Part shown: positions 34,810 to 43,474 of the stretch, piece by piece
Position numbering within the stretch: position 1 is the stretch's first letter
Layout: every line of letters begins with the position of its first letter
Origin: Stenotrophomonas humi
GTDB taxonomy: Bacteria > Pseudomonadota > Gammaproteobacteria > Xanthomonadales > Xanthomonadaceae
Length of the DNA: 60,565 nucleotides
Direction of reading: 5' to 3'
NCBI RefSeq assembly: GCF_001431415.1
Contig: NZ_LDJI01000050.1
Coordinates: 1 to 60,565, forward strand
The notes under the pieces: model-generated
What the model saw: only the letters and a program-made list of their open reading frames with translations
Databases searched by the model: none
What the model was told of the DNA's origin: nothing
Position numbers and translations under genes: made by a program

Positions 34810-36507
34810 TCAGCCGGCACCATCGAGGTTGGCGTCGAACGGCAGCACGCGGTTGCGGCCGCTGCGTTTGGCGCGATACAACGCCGCATCGGCTTTGCGT
34901 AGCAGCGTGATGCCGGCCACGCCATCCACCGGGTAGGTGGCCACGCCCAGCGACACCGTGATCGGCGGCAGCGTCTTGCCTGAGAAGGGCACGCTCATCT
35001 GCGACAGCGCGATGCGCAGTTCCTCGGCATGCCGCAGCGCCGAAGCGCGATCGGATTCGGGCAGGATCACCGTGAATTCTTCACCGCCATAGCGGCAGGC
35101 AATGTCTTCGCCGCGCAAGCGTGAGGACAGTAGCTGGCCGACCGCTGCCAGCAAGGCATCGCCGCCGCCATGGCCGTGGGTATCGTTGAACTGTTTGAAG
35201 TGGTCCACGTCCAACATCAACACCGACAGGGGGAAATCCCGGCGCCCGCAACGGGCGATCTCGCGTGCCAGCGACTCTTCCAGATAGCGGCGGTTGTACA
35301 GGCCGGTCAACGGGTCGCGGATGGATTGCAGGCGCAGCGATTCGCGCAGGCGCAGGTTGCTCAATGCCAGCGACAGCTGCTCCACCGCCGACTCGGCCAC
35401 GGTGAGTCGCGGCAGGGGACCGGGGCCGGCGCCACTGAGGAACAGGAAGCCGATCTGCACGCCCTGCGCCGACATCGGGATGCAGGCCGTCGCCACGCTC
35501 AGTCCTTCATCCGGACGGCCGATATGCGGACAGCCCGCGTCACGGTGCAGGTCGTCGCTCAGGTGTGGTTGGCCACGACGGATGGCCCAGCAGTCACTGG
35601 GTACCAGGAACGCGCTGGTTTCCACCAGCGGCACCCCCCAATTGACGATGTTCTCTGCGCGGTCATTGGAAGCGCGCAGCAGGTAGACCGAACCGGCAGC
35701 TTCGGGCAGCAGTACTTTCAGCGTGCGCGCGGTGATCTCCAATGCTTCTTCAGGATTGGCGCAGCTCTGCAACAGGCCGGTATAGCGGCCCAGCGTCTGC
35801 AGGTCGGCGCTGGAACGCTCCAGCTGTTCCAGATTGATGGCCAGCTGCTGGCCGGCACTGGCCGCACGTTTTTCCGCGCGCGAACGCCGGCGCAGTTCCG
35901 ACAACAGAATGCCGTACACCGAAGCCACCACCGCCAGGCCGAACGGAATGCCGGCGAAGGCCAGGCCGAGCAGCAGGTCGGCACTGCGACGCGAGCTGGC
36001 CGCACGCTCCACCAGCAATGCATGCTCGGCCTGCACCATCAGCCGCACCTGTTCGCGTATGGCGCTGGTGGTGCGGAACGCATTCTGGTTGATGGCCGCG
36101 CGTGCCGGTTCCAGGCCCTGGCTGTCGTAGATGCCGACGACATGCTGGATCTGTCCCAAACGGTGGTTGACCAGCTTCTCAAGCTTGCGTGCGTTTCCAG
36201 CCTGCTCGGGGTTGTCGGCAACAGAGCGGGAGAGGGTGGCCAGCACCAGTGGAAGGCGCTCCACGCTCATCTGGTAATCGATCAGATACGCCTGGCTGCC
36301 GGTGAGCAGATAGCCGCGTTCGGCGGATTCGGCATCGAGCACCATCGACTGGATTTCATCGATGCGGCCGATGACTTCGTGGGTATGCGCGACCAGGCGG
36401 GCATCGGCAATGAACCAGCGGGCGCCGGCAAATACGCCAATGCCGATGGCAACGAAGACCAGTGCGGAGAACGTCAGTGCGATCTTGCTGCGAGTGCGTT
36501 GTTGCAT
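34810..36507 (-). CDS. CHASE3-GAF-GGDEF membrane diguanylate cyclase
   Basis: A 565-residue protein: TM1 (about 10-30), a periplasmic CHASE3-type helical sensor (about 35-180), TM2 (about 183-205), a GAF-like domain (about 245-395) and a GGDEF domain (about 400-560). The active site is GGEEF at 474-478 with an RGED inhibition site just before it, so it should synthesise c-di-GMP and be product-inhibited. CHASE3 ligands are mostly unknown. I chose the ATG at 36507 (MQQRTRSKIA) because it places TM1 at the start; an upstream in-frame start at 36663 adds an unlikely 52 residues. Confidence 0.88.
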   Translation of the reverse strand: MQQRTRSKIALTFSALVFVAIGIGVFAGARWFIADARLVAHTHEVIGRIDEIQSMVLDAESAERGYLLTGSQAYLIDYQMSVERLPLVLATLSRSVADNPEQAGNARKLEKLVNHRLGQIQHVVGIYDSQGLEPARAAINQNAFRTTSAIREQVRLMVQAEHALLVERAASSRRSADLLLGLAFAGIPFGLAVVASVYGILLSELRRRSRAEKRAASAGQQLAINLEQLERSSADLQTLGRYTGLLQSCANPEEALEITARTLKVLLPEAAGSVYLLRASNDRAENIVNWGVPLVETSAFLVPSDCWAIRRGQPHLSDDLHRDAGCPHIGRPDEGLSVATACIPMSAQGVQIGFLFLSGAGPGPLPRLTVAESAVEQLSLALSNLRLRESLRLQSIRDPLTGLYNRRYLEESLAREIARCGRRDFPLSVLMLDVDHFKQFNDTHGHGGGDALLAAVGQLLSSRLRGEDIACRYGGEEFTVILPESDRASALRHAEELRIALSQMSVPFSGKTLPPITVSLGVATYPVDGVAGITLLRKADAALYRAKRSGRNRVLPFDANLDGAG

Positions 36508-36659
36508 CGCCACCTTGGGTGCGTAGTGGAAGAAGCCGGTGCAATCCTGCGCCAGCTTTTCTGACCAATTTATTCGTGGGATCCCTCTCCCAATGGCAAC
36601 GCATAAACGTTGCGAGCCACGCAGCCACCGCGTGAACGGTGGCTGCGTGGCTGAGTCTA

Positions 36660-37043
36660 TCAATGCTTGGCCTGGTCCGCCTTCTCGCGTGCGTCTTTTG
36701 CGACGTCATGCGCATGGTCGGCGACCTTCTGTGCGGCATCGGCGCTGGCGGCACTGGCATCGGCGGCAGCCTGTTTGGCCGAGACCGACGCATCTCTGGC
36801 GGCCTCGCTGGTGGCATCTACCGCGTTGTCCAGCGCCTGTTGGGATTCGGCGGCTGCATTGCGGGTGGCCTCGGCGGCCTGGCTGGCAGCATCACGGGTG
36901 GCATCGGCGGCGGAGTGCGCAGCTTCCTTGGCGGCTTCGGCGGCGGTAGCGGCATCACGCTTGGCTTGCTCAGCGGCGTGGTCGTTGCAGCCGGCCAGTG
37001 CCAAGACCAGGCTTCCTGCGAGTAGGGGTACAAACAGCTTCAT
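36660..37043 (-). CDS. Alanine-rich small lipoprotein A
   Basis: A 127-residue protein with a lipoprotein signal (lipobox LAGC, Cys19) and a mature part made almost wholly of Ala with regularly spaced Lys/Arg, Asp/Glu, Ser and Thr. The repeats (AAEAAKEAAHSAADATRDAA and similar) suggest a long amphipathic helix or coiled coil, like LEA-type stress proteins or Lpp-like spacers. AGGAGA precedes the ATG. A second gene of the same design lies just upstream at 37248-37589. Function is unknown. Confidence 0.8.
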   Translation of the reverse strand: MKLFVPLLAGSLVLALAGCNDHAAEQAKRDAATAAEAAKEAAHSAADATRDAASQAAEATRNAAAESQQALDNAVDATSEAARDASVSAKQAAADASAASADAAQKVADHAHDVAKDAREKADQAKH

Positions 37044-37190
37044 TGCGTTTCTCCTGGTGGGAACCCACGCGTGCAGCCTAGGCGCAGGCGTATTCACGCC
37101 GCGTCAAAGCGTGCGCCGACGTGATGTGCCACATCGATGCGAGCGCGGCTGAAGCAAGTGCGGCAAGGGAGATCACGCAACGGACAGGCA

Positions 37191-37224
37191 ATAAAAAAGC
37201 CGCTGGCGAACCAGCGGCTTTCGA
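37191..37224 (-). terminator. Intrinsic terminator of lipoprotein B gene
   Basis: A perfect 11-bp stem (37196-37206 with 37211-37221). On the minus strand the hairpin is followed by TTTTTTATTG. It separates the two alanine-rich lipoprotein genes into different transcripts. Confidence 0.87.
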
Positions 37225-37247
37225 GACTTGCGTCGAAGAAGAAGTTA

Positions 37248-37589
37248 TTACTTCTTGGCTTCTTCAGCAGCGTCCTTGGCTTCGGTTGCGACGTCCTTAG
37301 CGGCTTCGGCAACGTCAGCAGCGGCGCCAGCAGCGGCGTCGGTAGCAGCGCCGGCGGTAGCAGCAGCGGCTTCGCCAGCAGCGTCAGCAGCGGTGGCGGC
37401 GGTGTCAGCAGCAGCCTGGGCAGCGTCAGCGGTAGCAGCGCCGGCGGTGGCAGCAGCGTCAGCAGCGCCCTGGGCTTCGGTAGCGGCAGCGTCGGCGGTA
37501 GCGGCGGCGTCAGCAGCCTGCTCCTGCTTGGAGCAGGCGGTCAGGGCCAGGCCCAGGGCCATCGCGATCAGCAGCTTGTTGATGCTCAT
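37248..37589 (-). CDS. Alanine-rich small lipoprotein B
   Basis: A 113-residue protein with a lipoprotein signal (lipobox LTAC, Cys19) and a mature region of about 94 residues in which roughly two thirds are Ala, with Asp, Glu, Thr, Gly and Lys in a near-periodic AADAAATA pattern. It ends in a charged stretch (DVATEAKDAAEEAKK). It shares design, not close sequence, with the downstream lipoprotein A. The gene has its own terminator and so is probably a separate transcript. Role unknown: structural outer-membrane or stress lipoprotein is a guess. Confidence 0.8.
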   Translation of the reverse strand: MSINKLLIAMALGLALTACSKQEQAADAAATADAAATEAQGAADAAATAGAATADAAQAAADTAATAADAAGEAAAATAGAATDAAAGAAADVAEAAKDVATEAKDAAEEAKK

Positions 37590-37711
37590 TGTGTAATCCT
37601 CGTCGTGGAAATTTGGCAACGCGCCATTGCGCGCCGGGAACATGATGACAAGCCCATTTCGACTGTCAAGCGATCCCGCATTCATATTTCAGAAATTCTT
37701 AAATTTCCAAA

Positions 37712-38887
37712 TCAAATCAATTCGATGGCGATAGCGGTTGCTTCACCGCCGCCGATACAAAGAGACGCAACGCCACGCTTGAGGCCGCGTGTGCGCAATG
37801 CGTTTACCAGCGTAACCACCAGTCGCGCACCTGATGCACCGATCGGATGGCCCAATGCACAGGCGCCACCATTCACGTTGATCTTTTCGTGTGGGATGCC
37901 CAGTTCGCGGATCGGGGCCATGGCCACCACGGCGAAGGCTTCGTTGATTTCAAACAGGTCGACGTCCTCGATTTTCCAGCCGGCCTTGTCGAGCACTTTC
38001 TTCATCGCGCCGATCGGGGCGGTGGTGAACCATTCCGGTTCCTGGGAGAACGTGGCATGGCCGGCGATGCGGGCCAGCGGCGTCACCCCGCGACGTGCGG
38101 CTTCATCGGCCGAGAGCAGCACCACTGCGGCGGCGCCGTCGGAAATGCTGGAGGAGCTGGCGGCGGTGACACTGCCGTCCTTCTTGAATGCCGGGCGCAG
38201 GGTCGGGATCTTGGCGATGTCCGACTTGCCCGGCTGCTCGTCCTGGTTGAACTCGACCTCGCCCTTGCGGGTGGCAACCTTGACCGCAACGATCTCGTCA
38301 TTGAACGCGCCATTGGCCTGTGCGGCCTGGGCGCGCTTGACCGACTCGATCGCGTAGGCGTCCTGCTCTTCGCGGGTGAAGCCGTATTTGGCCACGGTGC
38401 CTTCGGCGAACACGCCCATGGCCTGGCCGTCGTAGGGGTTGGTCAGGCCGTCCCATGCCATGTGGTCGACCGCCTGGAAGTTGCCATAGCGGTTGCCGGT
38501 GCGCGAGTTGGGGAGCATGTGCGGGGCATTGGACATGGATTCCATGCCGCCGGCGACGACGATGCTGGCCGAACCGGCCTTGATCAGGTCATGGCCGAGC
38601 ATGATGGCCTTCATGCCAGAACCGCAGACCTTGTTGAGCGTGGTGGCACCGGTGCTGGTCGGCAGGCCGGCAGCCAATGAAGCCTGGCGAGCTGGTGCCT
38701 GGCCCAGGTTGGCCGGCAGAACGCAGCCCATGATTACCTCGGAGACGTCGGCGGCGGGAACGCCGGACTGCTCCATGGCCGCGCCGATGGCGGCTGCGCC
38801 CAAGGTGGGAGTGGGTACACCATTGAACTGACCCAGGAAGGAGCCAATGGCGGTACGTTTGGCGGCGGCGATGACGATGTCGGACAT
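37712..38887 (-). CDS. Acetyl-CoA acetyltransferase (thiolase, AtoB/PhaA type)
   Basis: A 391-residue thiolase of usual length. It has the nucleophilic Cys in NKVCGSGMKA (near residue 88), NVNGGACALGHPIGASGAR with the active-site His, and the second catalytic Cys in CIGGGEATA. It condenses or cleaves acetoacetyl-CoA, or acts in beta-oxidation. I chose ATG 38887; the frame extends to a TTG at 38893. It is the last gene of its unit, with the lipoprotein B gene 122 bp downstream. Confidence 0.92.
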   Translation of the reverse strand: MSDIVIAAAKRTAIGSFLGQFNGVPTPTLGAAAIGAAMEQSGVPAADVSEVIMGCVLPANLGQAPARQASLAAGLPTSTGATTLNKVCGSGMKAIMLGHDLIKAGSASIVVAGGMESMSNAPHMLPNSRTGNRYGNFQAVDHMAWDGLTNPYDGQAMGVFAEGTVAKYGFTREEQDAYAIESVKRAQAAQANGAFNDEIVAVKVATRKGEVEFNQDEQPGKSDIAKIPTLRPAFKKDGSVTAASSSSISDGAAAVVLLSADEAARRGVTPLARIAGHATFSQEPEWFTTAPIGAMKKVLDKAGWKIEDVDLFEINEAFAVVAMAPIRELGIPHEKINVNGGACALGHPIGASGARLVVTLVNALRTRGLKRGVASLCIGGGEATAIAIELI

Positions 38888-39067
38888 GAGCAATCTCGGT
38901 TATACCTTGCGGCAATTATCGAACGTCGCCGGCGCGGGGCCCATTGGACCAACGGCACATCCGGCGGACTGTGGATTGTCGTTGCAGTATAGAAGGTCGG
39001 TACCACGGAGCTGGTTGCCGGTAATACCTGAATTGGCAGAAGTACCCAACAAGGAAAGGAGAACGGT

Positions 39068-41911
39068 ATGGGCAGGCATGCATGTGTGCAGGGGGCGCTG
39101 GCCAGTTCGCTGGCATTGGTGTTGAGCGCGTGTGGTGGCGGTGGTGGATCGAAGTCCAATCCACCGCTATCGCCACCGCCCACCACGCCACCACCCGTCA
39201 CACCGCCACCAATCCCGCAGCCGGCCGTTGACGCGCACCTGGCACTGACCAATGCCCGCGCAGCACAGGCGCTGGGCCTGACCGGTGCGGGGTTCCGCAT
39301 CGGTGTGGTCGATTCGGGGGTGATGCGCAATCACCCGGCTCTGGCGGGACGCGTGGTGGCCAACTATTTCTATCTGGACCCCGCCAGGAACAACGCCAAC
39401 GTTGATGATGTGGTCGGCCACGGCACGGCAGTGGCCGAGCTGGCGGCGGGTGCGGCGGTCGGTACGTGGCCGGGTGGCATCGCGCCGGGGGCGCAGATTG
39501 TCTCGGCACGCATCATCAGCGACACGCGGCCCACCGATGATGGTTCCGGGCAGGGCAATGAAGTAGATGGCGCACTCGGTTTCGCACCGATCCACGACGA
39601 CCTGATCCGCGCTGGCGTGCGCATCATGAACAACTCCTGGGGCGGCCTGTACTGGAGCAAGCCCACGGCCACGGCGCCCATTGCGGCCGAGTACCGGCCC
39701 TTCATCATCAGCAATGACGGCCTGGTGGTGTTTGCCACCGGCAATGAGTCACGCACCAACCCGTCCAGCATGGCGGCGTTGCCAAGCCAGCCCGGCCCCA
39801 ATGGCACCTTGCCGGCAGCGGACCTGGAGCGCGGTTGGCTTGCGGTGGCGGCTTTGGATACCGCCAATCCCACGCAGTTGGCGTCCTATTCCAACGCCTG
39901 TGGCGTGGCGAAGAACTACTGCCTGGTCGCGCCGGGTACGGCGGCCTATGTCAGCGCGCAAAGCACCGCGGGCAACCTGAGTTATCAGTACAACAGCGGC
40001 ACTTCGTTCTCGGCACCGTTGGTGTCCGGTGCCGCGGCGTTGGTGTGGCAGGCGTTTCCATATTTCAACAATGATCTGGTGCGGCAGACGCTGCTTGGTA
40101 CCGCCACGGACCTGGGGACACCAGGCCCGGATGCGCAATTTGGTTATGGCCTGCTCAACGTCGGCAAGGCGGTGAAGGGGCCGGCGAAGTTCGACTGGGG
40201 CGATGCGGTGGTCAACGTCAATCAGTTCGGATTGGGATCGGTGTGGAGCAATGACATCAGTGGCAGTGGCGGGCTGGTGAAGCAGGGGGATGCCGCGCTG
40301 AGTCTGTCGGGAAACAACACCTATGCCGGCGCCACCCGGATTGAGCGCGGAACCCTGGCGCTGCGCGATGGTGGCTCGATCCGCTCCAACGTCACCATTA
40401 CCCCGCAGTCCAACCCAACCACGGCGGGCCTGCAATTCCTCAACGGCGATACGCGGGTGGTGGGCAATGTCGATAATGGCGGCAGCGTCATGCTGCTGGG
40501 GGCGGACAGCAGCGGCACCATCGAGGGCAACTACGTGCAGCGGGCCGGTGCGCAGTTGATGATCGCCTTGGGGACGAAGGCGCTGCAGGTGAGTGGGACG
40601 GCGACACTGGACGGCGGCGTATTGATCAACGGCATGGTCAATGGCTACGTCCCACAGGACGGCAAGCGTCAGGATCTGATCCATGCCGGCAGCGGCGTGA
40701 GTGGAGTATTCGCCGCGCCCGCCACGGTGACGCAGAACACCGGCCTCAGTCTGCTGCAGAGCCACTACGGCTACGACCCCAACAATGCATGGCTGGTGCT
40801 GGACCAGGTGAGCGTGACCAGCGCGGCACGTTCGGCAGGGCTGGGCATACAGGCGATGTCGGTGGCGCAGCGCGTGGAGCAGGCGTTCGAGCTGCTGGAT
40901 GGAAACATCGCCTTGCAGGGCAGTACGTTCGGTGCTGCGGCGGCTGCCATGCAGCAGGTTGGTGGCGGCTTCAACGGACTGGGCAACAGCCTTGAAAGCC
41001 TGTCAGGCAAGGCGCATGCGGCAGCGACGGCGATGACTTTCGACAGCGTTGACATGAACCGTCGTGCGCTCTCTGCGCAGTTTGCCGATACCTCGGCTGG
41101 ACCGTTGCAGGGCCGCAGCTGGACGCGCGCGCTGGGCGGCGGCGGGCAGGGTGGTTACCTCGGCAGTGACTACAACGTGGGCGGCTGGATGATGGGCGGC
41201 GAAGTGGCCGTGGCAGGCAATGGCGTGCTCGGGTTCGCGTTCGGCGAGACCCGTGCCAACACCACCGTCGGTGTGGCCCAGGACCGAAGCCGTGACCGGC
41301 AGGCCCAGTCGCAGTTGTACGCAGGTTGGCGCATGGGCGGCGCCTATGTGCTGGGGCAGGCAGGGTTTGGCCAGTACCAGCGCGAACTGGACCGCGGCCT
41401 GTTGCTCGGTAGTGAGCGTGCGGGCGTGCAGTCGCGTTACGGCGGCAACTTCCTGTCCGGCAGCGTGGAAAGTGGCTATCGCCTGGGGCATGGTGCAGCC
41501 ACACTCACGCCTTACCTGGGGGCGGAGTACACCCGTATCGATAACGATGCTTTCCGCGAACAGGGCGGCTATGGATTCGGTCTGCGGGCTGATGACTGGA
41601 GCAGCAGTCGCACCCAGGCCTTGGCAGGTCTGCGCGGGCAGTATCTGTGGAAGCACTTCGCGTTCAACGGTTACGCCGAATGGCAGCAGACGCTGGATGG
41701 CAGTGGCCTGACCCTGGACGCCGGCTTCGTCGGTGTGGATGCATGGGCCCCGCTCGCAGGGTTGCAGCCTACGCGCTCGGGTGGTCTGCTCGGGATGTCG
41801 GCGGACGCATGGTTGTCGCGTACGACACGGCTGTCGTTGGGCTACGACCAGCGCTTCGGCCCGCGCGGCGATAATCGTCAGGTGTCGCTGCGGTTGCAGC
41901 GTGAGCTTTGA
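39068..41911 (+). CDS. Autotransporter subtilisin-like serine protease, predicted lipoprotein
   Basis: A 947-residue type Va secreted protease. The signal has a good lipobox LSAC (Cys22), followed by Gly5 and a Pro-rich linker (about 31-53). The S8 protease domain (about 70-370) has the triad Asp82 (VVDSGV), His118 (GHGTAV) and Ser313 (GTSFSAP), with Asn226 for the oxyanion hole. A passenger-associated repeat (about 395-430, GSGGLVKQGDAALSLSGNNTYAG) leads to a beta-helical stem, then a C-terminal autotransporter barrel (about 670-947). This plan resembles Neisseria NalP. AGGAGA precedes the ATG. It diverges from the thiolase gene. Confidence 0.93.
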   Translation: MGRHACVQGALASSLALVLSACGGGGGSKSNPPLSPPPTTPPPVTPPPIPQPAVDAHLALTNARAAQALGLTGAGFRIGVVDSGVMRNHPALAGRVVANYFYLDPARNNANVDDVVGHGTAVAELAAGAAVGTWPGGIAPGAQIVSARIISDTRPTDDGSGQGNEVDGALGFAPIHDDLIRAGVRIMNNSWGGLYWSKPTATAPIAAEYRPFIISNDGLVVFATGNESRTNPSSMAALPSQPGPNGTLPAADLERGWLAVAALDTANPTQLASYSNACGVAKNYCLVAPGTAAYVSAQSTAGNLSYQYNSGTSFSAPLVSGAAALVWQAFPYFNNDLVRQTLLGTATDLGTPGPDAQFGYGLLNVGKAVKGPAKFDWGDAVVNVNQFGLGSVWSNDISGSGGLVKQGDAALSLSGNNTYAGATRIERGTLALRDGGSIRSNVTITPQSNPTTAGLQFLNGDTRVVGNVDNGGSVMLLGADSSGTIEGNYVQRAGAQLMIALGTKALQVSGTATLDGGVLINGMVNGYVPQDGKRQDLIHAGSGVSGVFAAPATVTQNTGLSLLQSHYGYDPNNAWLVLDQVSVTSAARSAGLGIQAMSVAQRVEQAFELLDGNIALQGSTFGAAAAAMQQVGGGFNGLGNSLESLSGKAHAAATAMTFDSVDMNRRALSAQFADTSAGPLQGRSWTRALGGGGQGGYLGSDYNVGGWMMGGEVAVAGNGVLGFAFGETRANTTVGVAQDRSRDRQAQSQLYAGWRMGGAYVLGQAGFGQYQRELDRGLLLGSERAGVQSRYGGNFLSGSVESGYRLGHGAATLTPYLGAEYTRIDNDAFREQGGYGFGLRADDWSSSRTQALAGLRGQYLWKHFAFNGYAEWQQTLDGSGLTLDAGFVGVDAWAPLAGLQPTRSGGLLGMSADAWLSRTTRLSLGYDQRFGPRGDNRQVSLRLQREL

Positions 41912-42001
41912 TGCGGGAGTGAGTGCTGATAGGTGAGGGAAGGGCGGTAGCGGCCTTCTCTCATTCCTGCCCCTGCTCGCGTGTTCTGCAGGTGTTAGAG
42001 A

Positions 42002-42044
42002 CAAAAAAGTGAGGAGAGCGAGGGAGCAGTGTCGCTCCTCTCGC
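42002..42044 (-). terminator. Probable terminator of the leucine dehydrogenase gene
   Basis: Imperfect stem (42018-42027 with 42034-42044, one bulged base). Read on the minus strand it is followed after a short CT-rich spacer by TTTTTT. The spacing between stem and T-run is longer than ideal. Confidence 0.5.
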
Positions 42045-42073
42045 ACGCCTCGCTTGTACTGACCTGCTTCCGC

Positions 42074-43171
42074 TTACTCGCCGCGCAGACGATTCATGCG
42101 CGGGGTGGCGCGGCCCATCGGCAGCTTCAGTTTGCCGATGGCTTCCAGACGGCCTTCAGCGATGCGATCGGCTGCACGCTGCGGGGAAATGTCGTCGCGT
42201 TCGGATTGGTCGAAGATCTTGCCGAGGTTGTGATAAATGCTGCGGATCAGGCGCATCGCGCGTTCGCGGTTGTAGCCGTCGATTTCCAGCGACACGTTCA
42301 TCACGCCGCCGGCATTGACCGCGTAATCCGGTGCCCACAGCACGCCGCGCTTGTACAGCTCATCACCCACCGCGTGGCTGGCCAGCTGATTGTTGGCGGT
42401 ACCGCAGATGACCTTGGCCTTGAGCCGGTCAAGCGTGTCCATGCCGATGCCGCCTTCCATCGCGCACGGCGCGAATACGTCGGCAGCCACGTCGTAGATC
42501 GCATCGGGCTTGACGGCCTCGCAGCCGTATTCGCTGACCGCGCGCTGCACCAGCACCGGATCCAGGTCGGTCACGTAAAGCTTGGCGCCGCGTTCGCGCA
42601 GCAGCTTCACCAGTTCCATGCCGATGTGGCCCAGGCCCTGTACGGCGATGCTGACCTTGCCCACTTCCTCATGGCCGAACTTGCGCTTGATGGAGGCCAT
42701 CAGCGCCTGCAGCGCACCGTAGGCGGTGAACGGTGCCGGGTCGCCGGAACCGCCATGCACCTGGTGCACGCCGGTGACATAGCCGGTTTCCAGGTAGATG
42801 TTCTCCATGTCGTTGACGTCGGTACCCACGTCCTCGGCAGTGAAGTAGCGCCCGCCCAGTGCCTCGACCTGCCGGCCGAAGGCGCGGAACAGGACTTCGC
42901 TCTTGTCGGTTTTCGGGTCGCCGATGATGACGGCCTTGCCGCCGCCTACGTTCAGCCCTGCCAGGGCGTTCTTGTAGGTCATGGTCCGGCTCAGGCGCAG
43001 GACATCACGCAGCGCGTCATCGGTGTTGGCGTAGGGGCGCATCCGCACGCCGCCCAGGGCCGGGCCCAGGGTGGTGTTGTGGATGGCGATGATCGCCTTC
43101 AGGCCTGCTTCGCGGTTCTGACAGAACACGACCTGTTCATGGCCGGAAGTCTCGAGGGTTTCGAAAAGCAT
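42074..43171 (-). CDS. Glu/Leu/Phe/Val dehydrogenase, leucine dehydrogenase type
   Basis: A 365-residue amino-acid dehydrogenase. The N-terminal domain has GGVRMRPYAN and the catalytic Lys in MTYKNALAGLNVGGGKAVI; the NAD domain has VQGLGHIGMELVKLL. Length and motifs fit leucine/valine dehydrogenase rather than the longer glutamate enzymes. It deaminates branched-chain amino acids to their 2-oxo acids. I chose ATG 43171; the upstream open frame is not family-like. It is divergent from icmF, whose substrate lies in valine/isobutyrate metabolism, which fits a shared branched-chain role. Confidence 0.87.
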   Translation of the reverse strand: MLFETLETSGHEQVVFCQNREAGLKAIIAIHNTTLGPALGGVRMRPYANTDDALRDVLRLSRTMTYKNALAGLNVGGGKAVIIGDPKTDKSEVLFRAFGRQVEALGGRYFTAEDVGTDVNDMENIYLETGYVTGVHQVHGGSGDPAPFTAYGALQALMASIKRKFGHEEVGKVSIAVQGLGHIGMELVKLLRERGAKLYVTDLDPVLVQRAVSEYGCEAVKPDAIYDVAADVFAPCAMEGGIGMDTLDRLKAKVICGTANNQLASHAVGDELYKRGVLWAPDYAVNAGGVMNVSLEIDGYNRERAMRLIRSIYHNLGKIFDQSERDDISPQRAADRIAEGRLEAIGKLKLPMGRATPRMNRLRGE

Positions 43172-43474
43172 GGAAGCTCCGATGGCGGTTTTTGCCACAA
43201 CGTCAGTGATCTTGCAGCCAAATGGCGGCCCATAAAACAAAAATGCGACTTCGTCGTTGGGGTGACGGGTCGCGAGGGCGCCATTCTAAAGCATTCCTGG
43301 TAGGGGAAGTGTTCAGGCAAGCATGCCGGATAAGGGGCTTCACCCATCCTCACGGGCCTTCACGGCTGCCACCGATAGCGCAAACCCCGAAAAGGTCACG
43401 CTGCGCTGCAACCTGACCTCCCGCGCACGCGGTTCTATGATCGGTTGCAACAGAAACCGGATGTTGCACGGCCC
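43172..43474. other. Divergent intergenic region between leucine dehydrogenase and icmF
   Basis: About 303 bases holding the promoters of two divergent genes. An AT-richer patch (about 43205-43235, with CATAAAACAAAAATG) could be part of the dehydrogenase promoter. I could not assign -10/-35 pairs or an operator with confidence. No small gene is convincing. Confidence 0.45.

Noticed and set aside
37137..38357. A plus-strand open frame with serine/glycine and alanine repeats across the lipoprotein and thiolase genes
   Set aside because: The repeats are the antisense image of the alanine-rich lipoprotein; the thiolase and lipobox on the minus strand are convincing.
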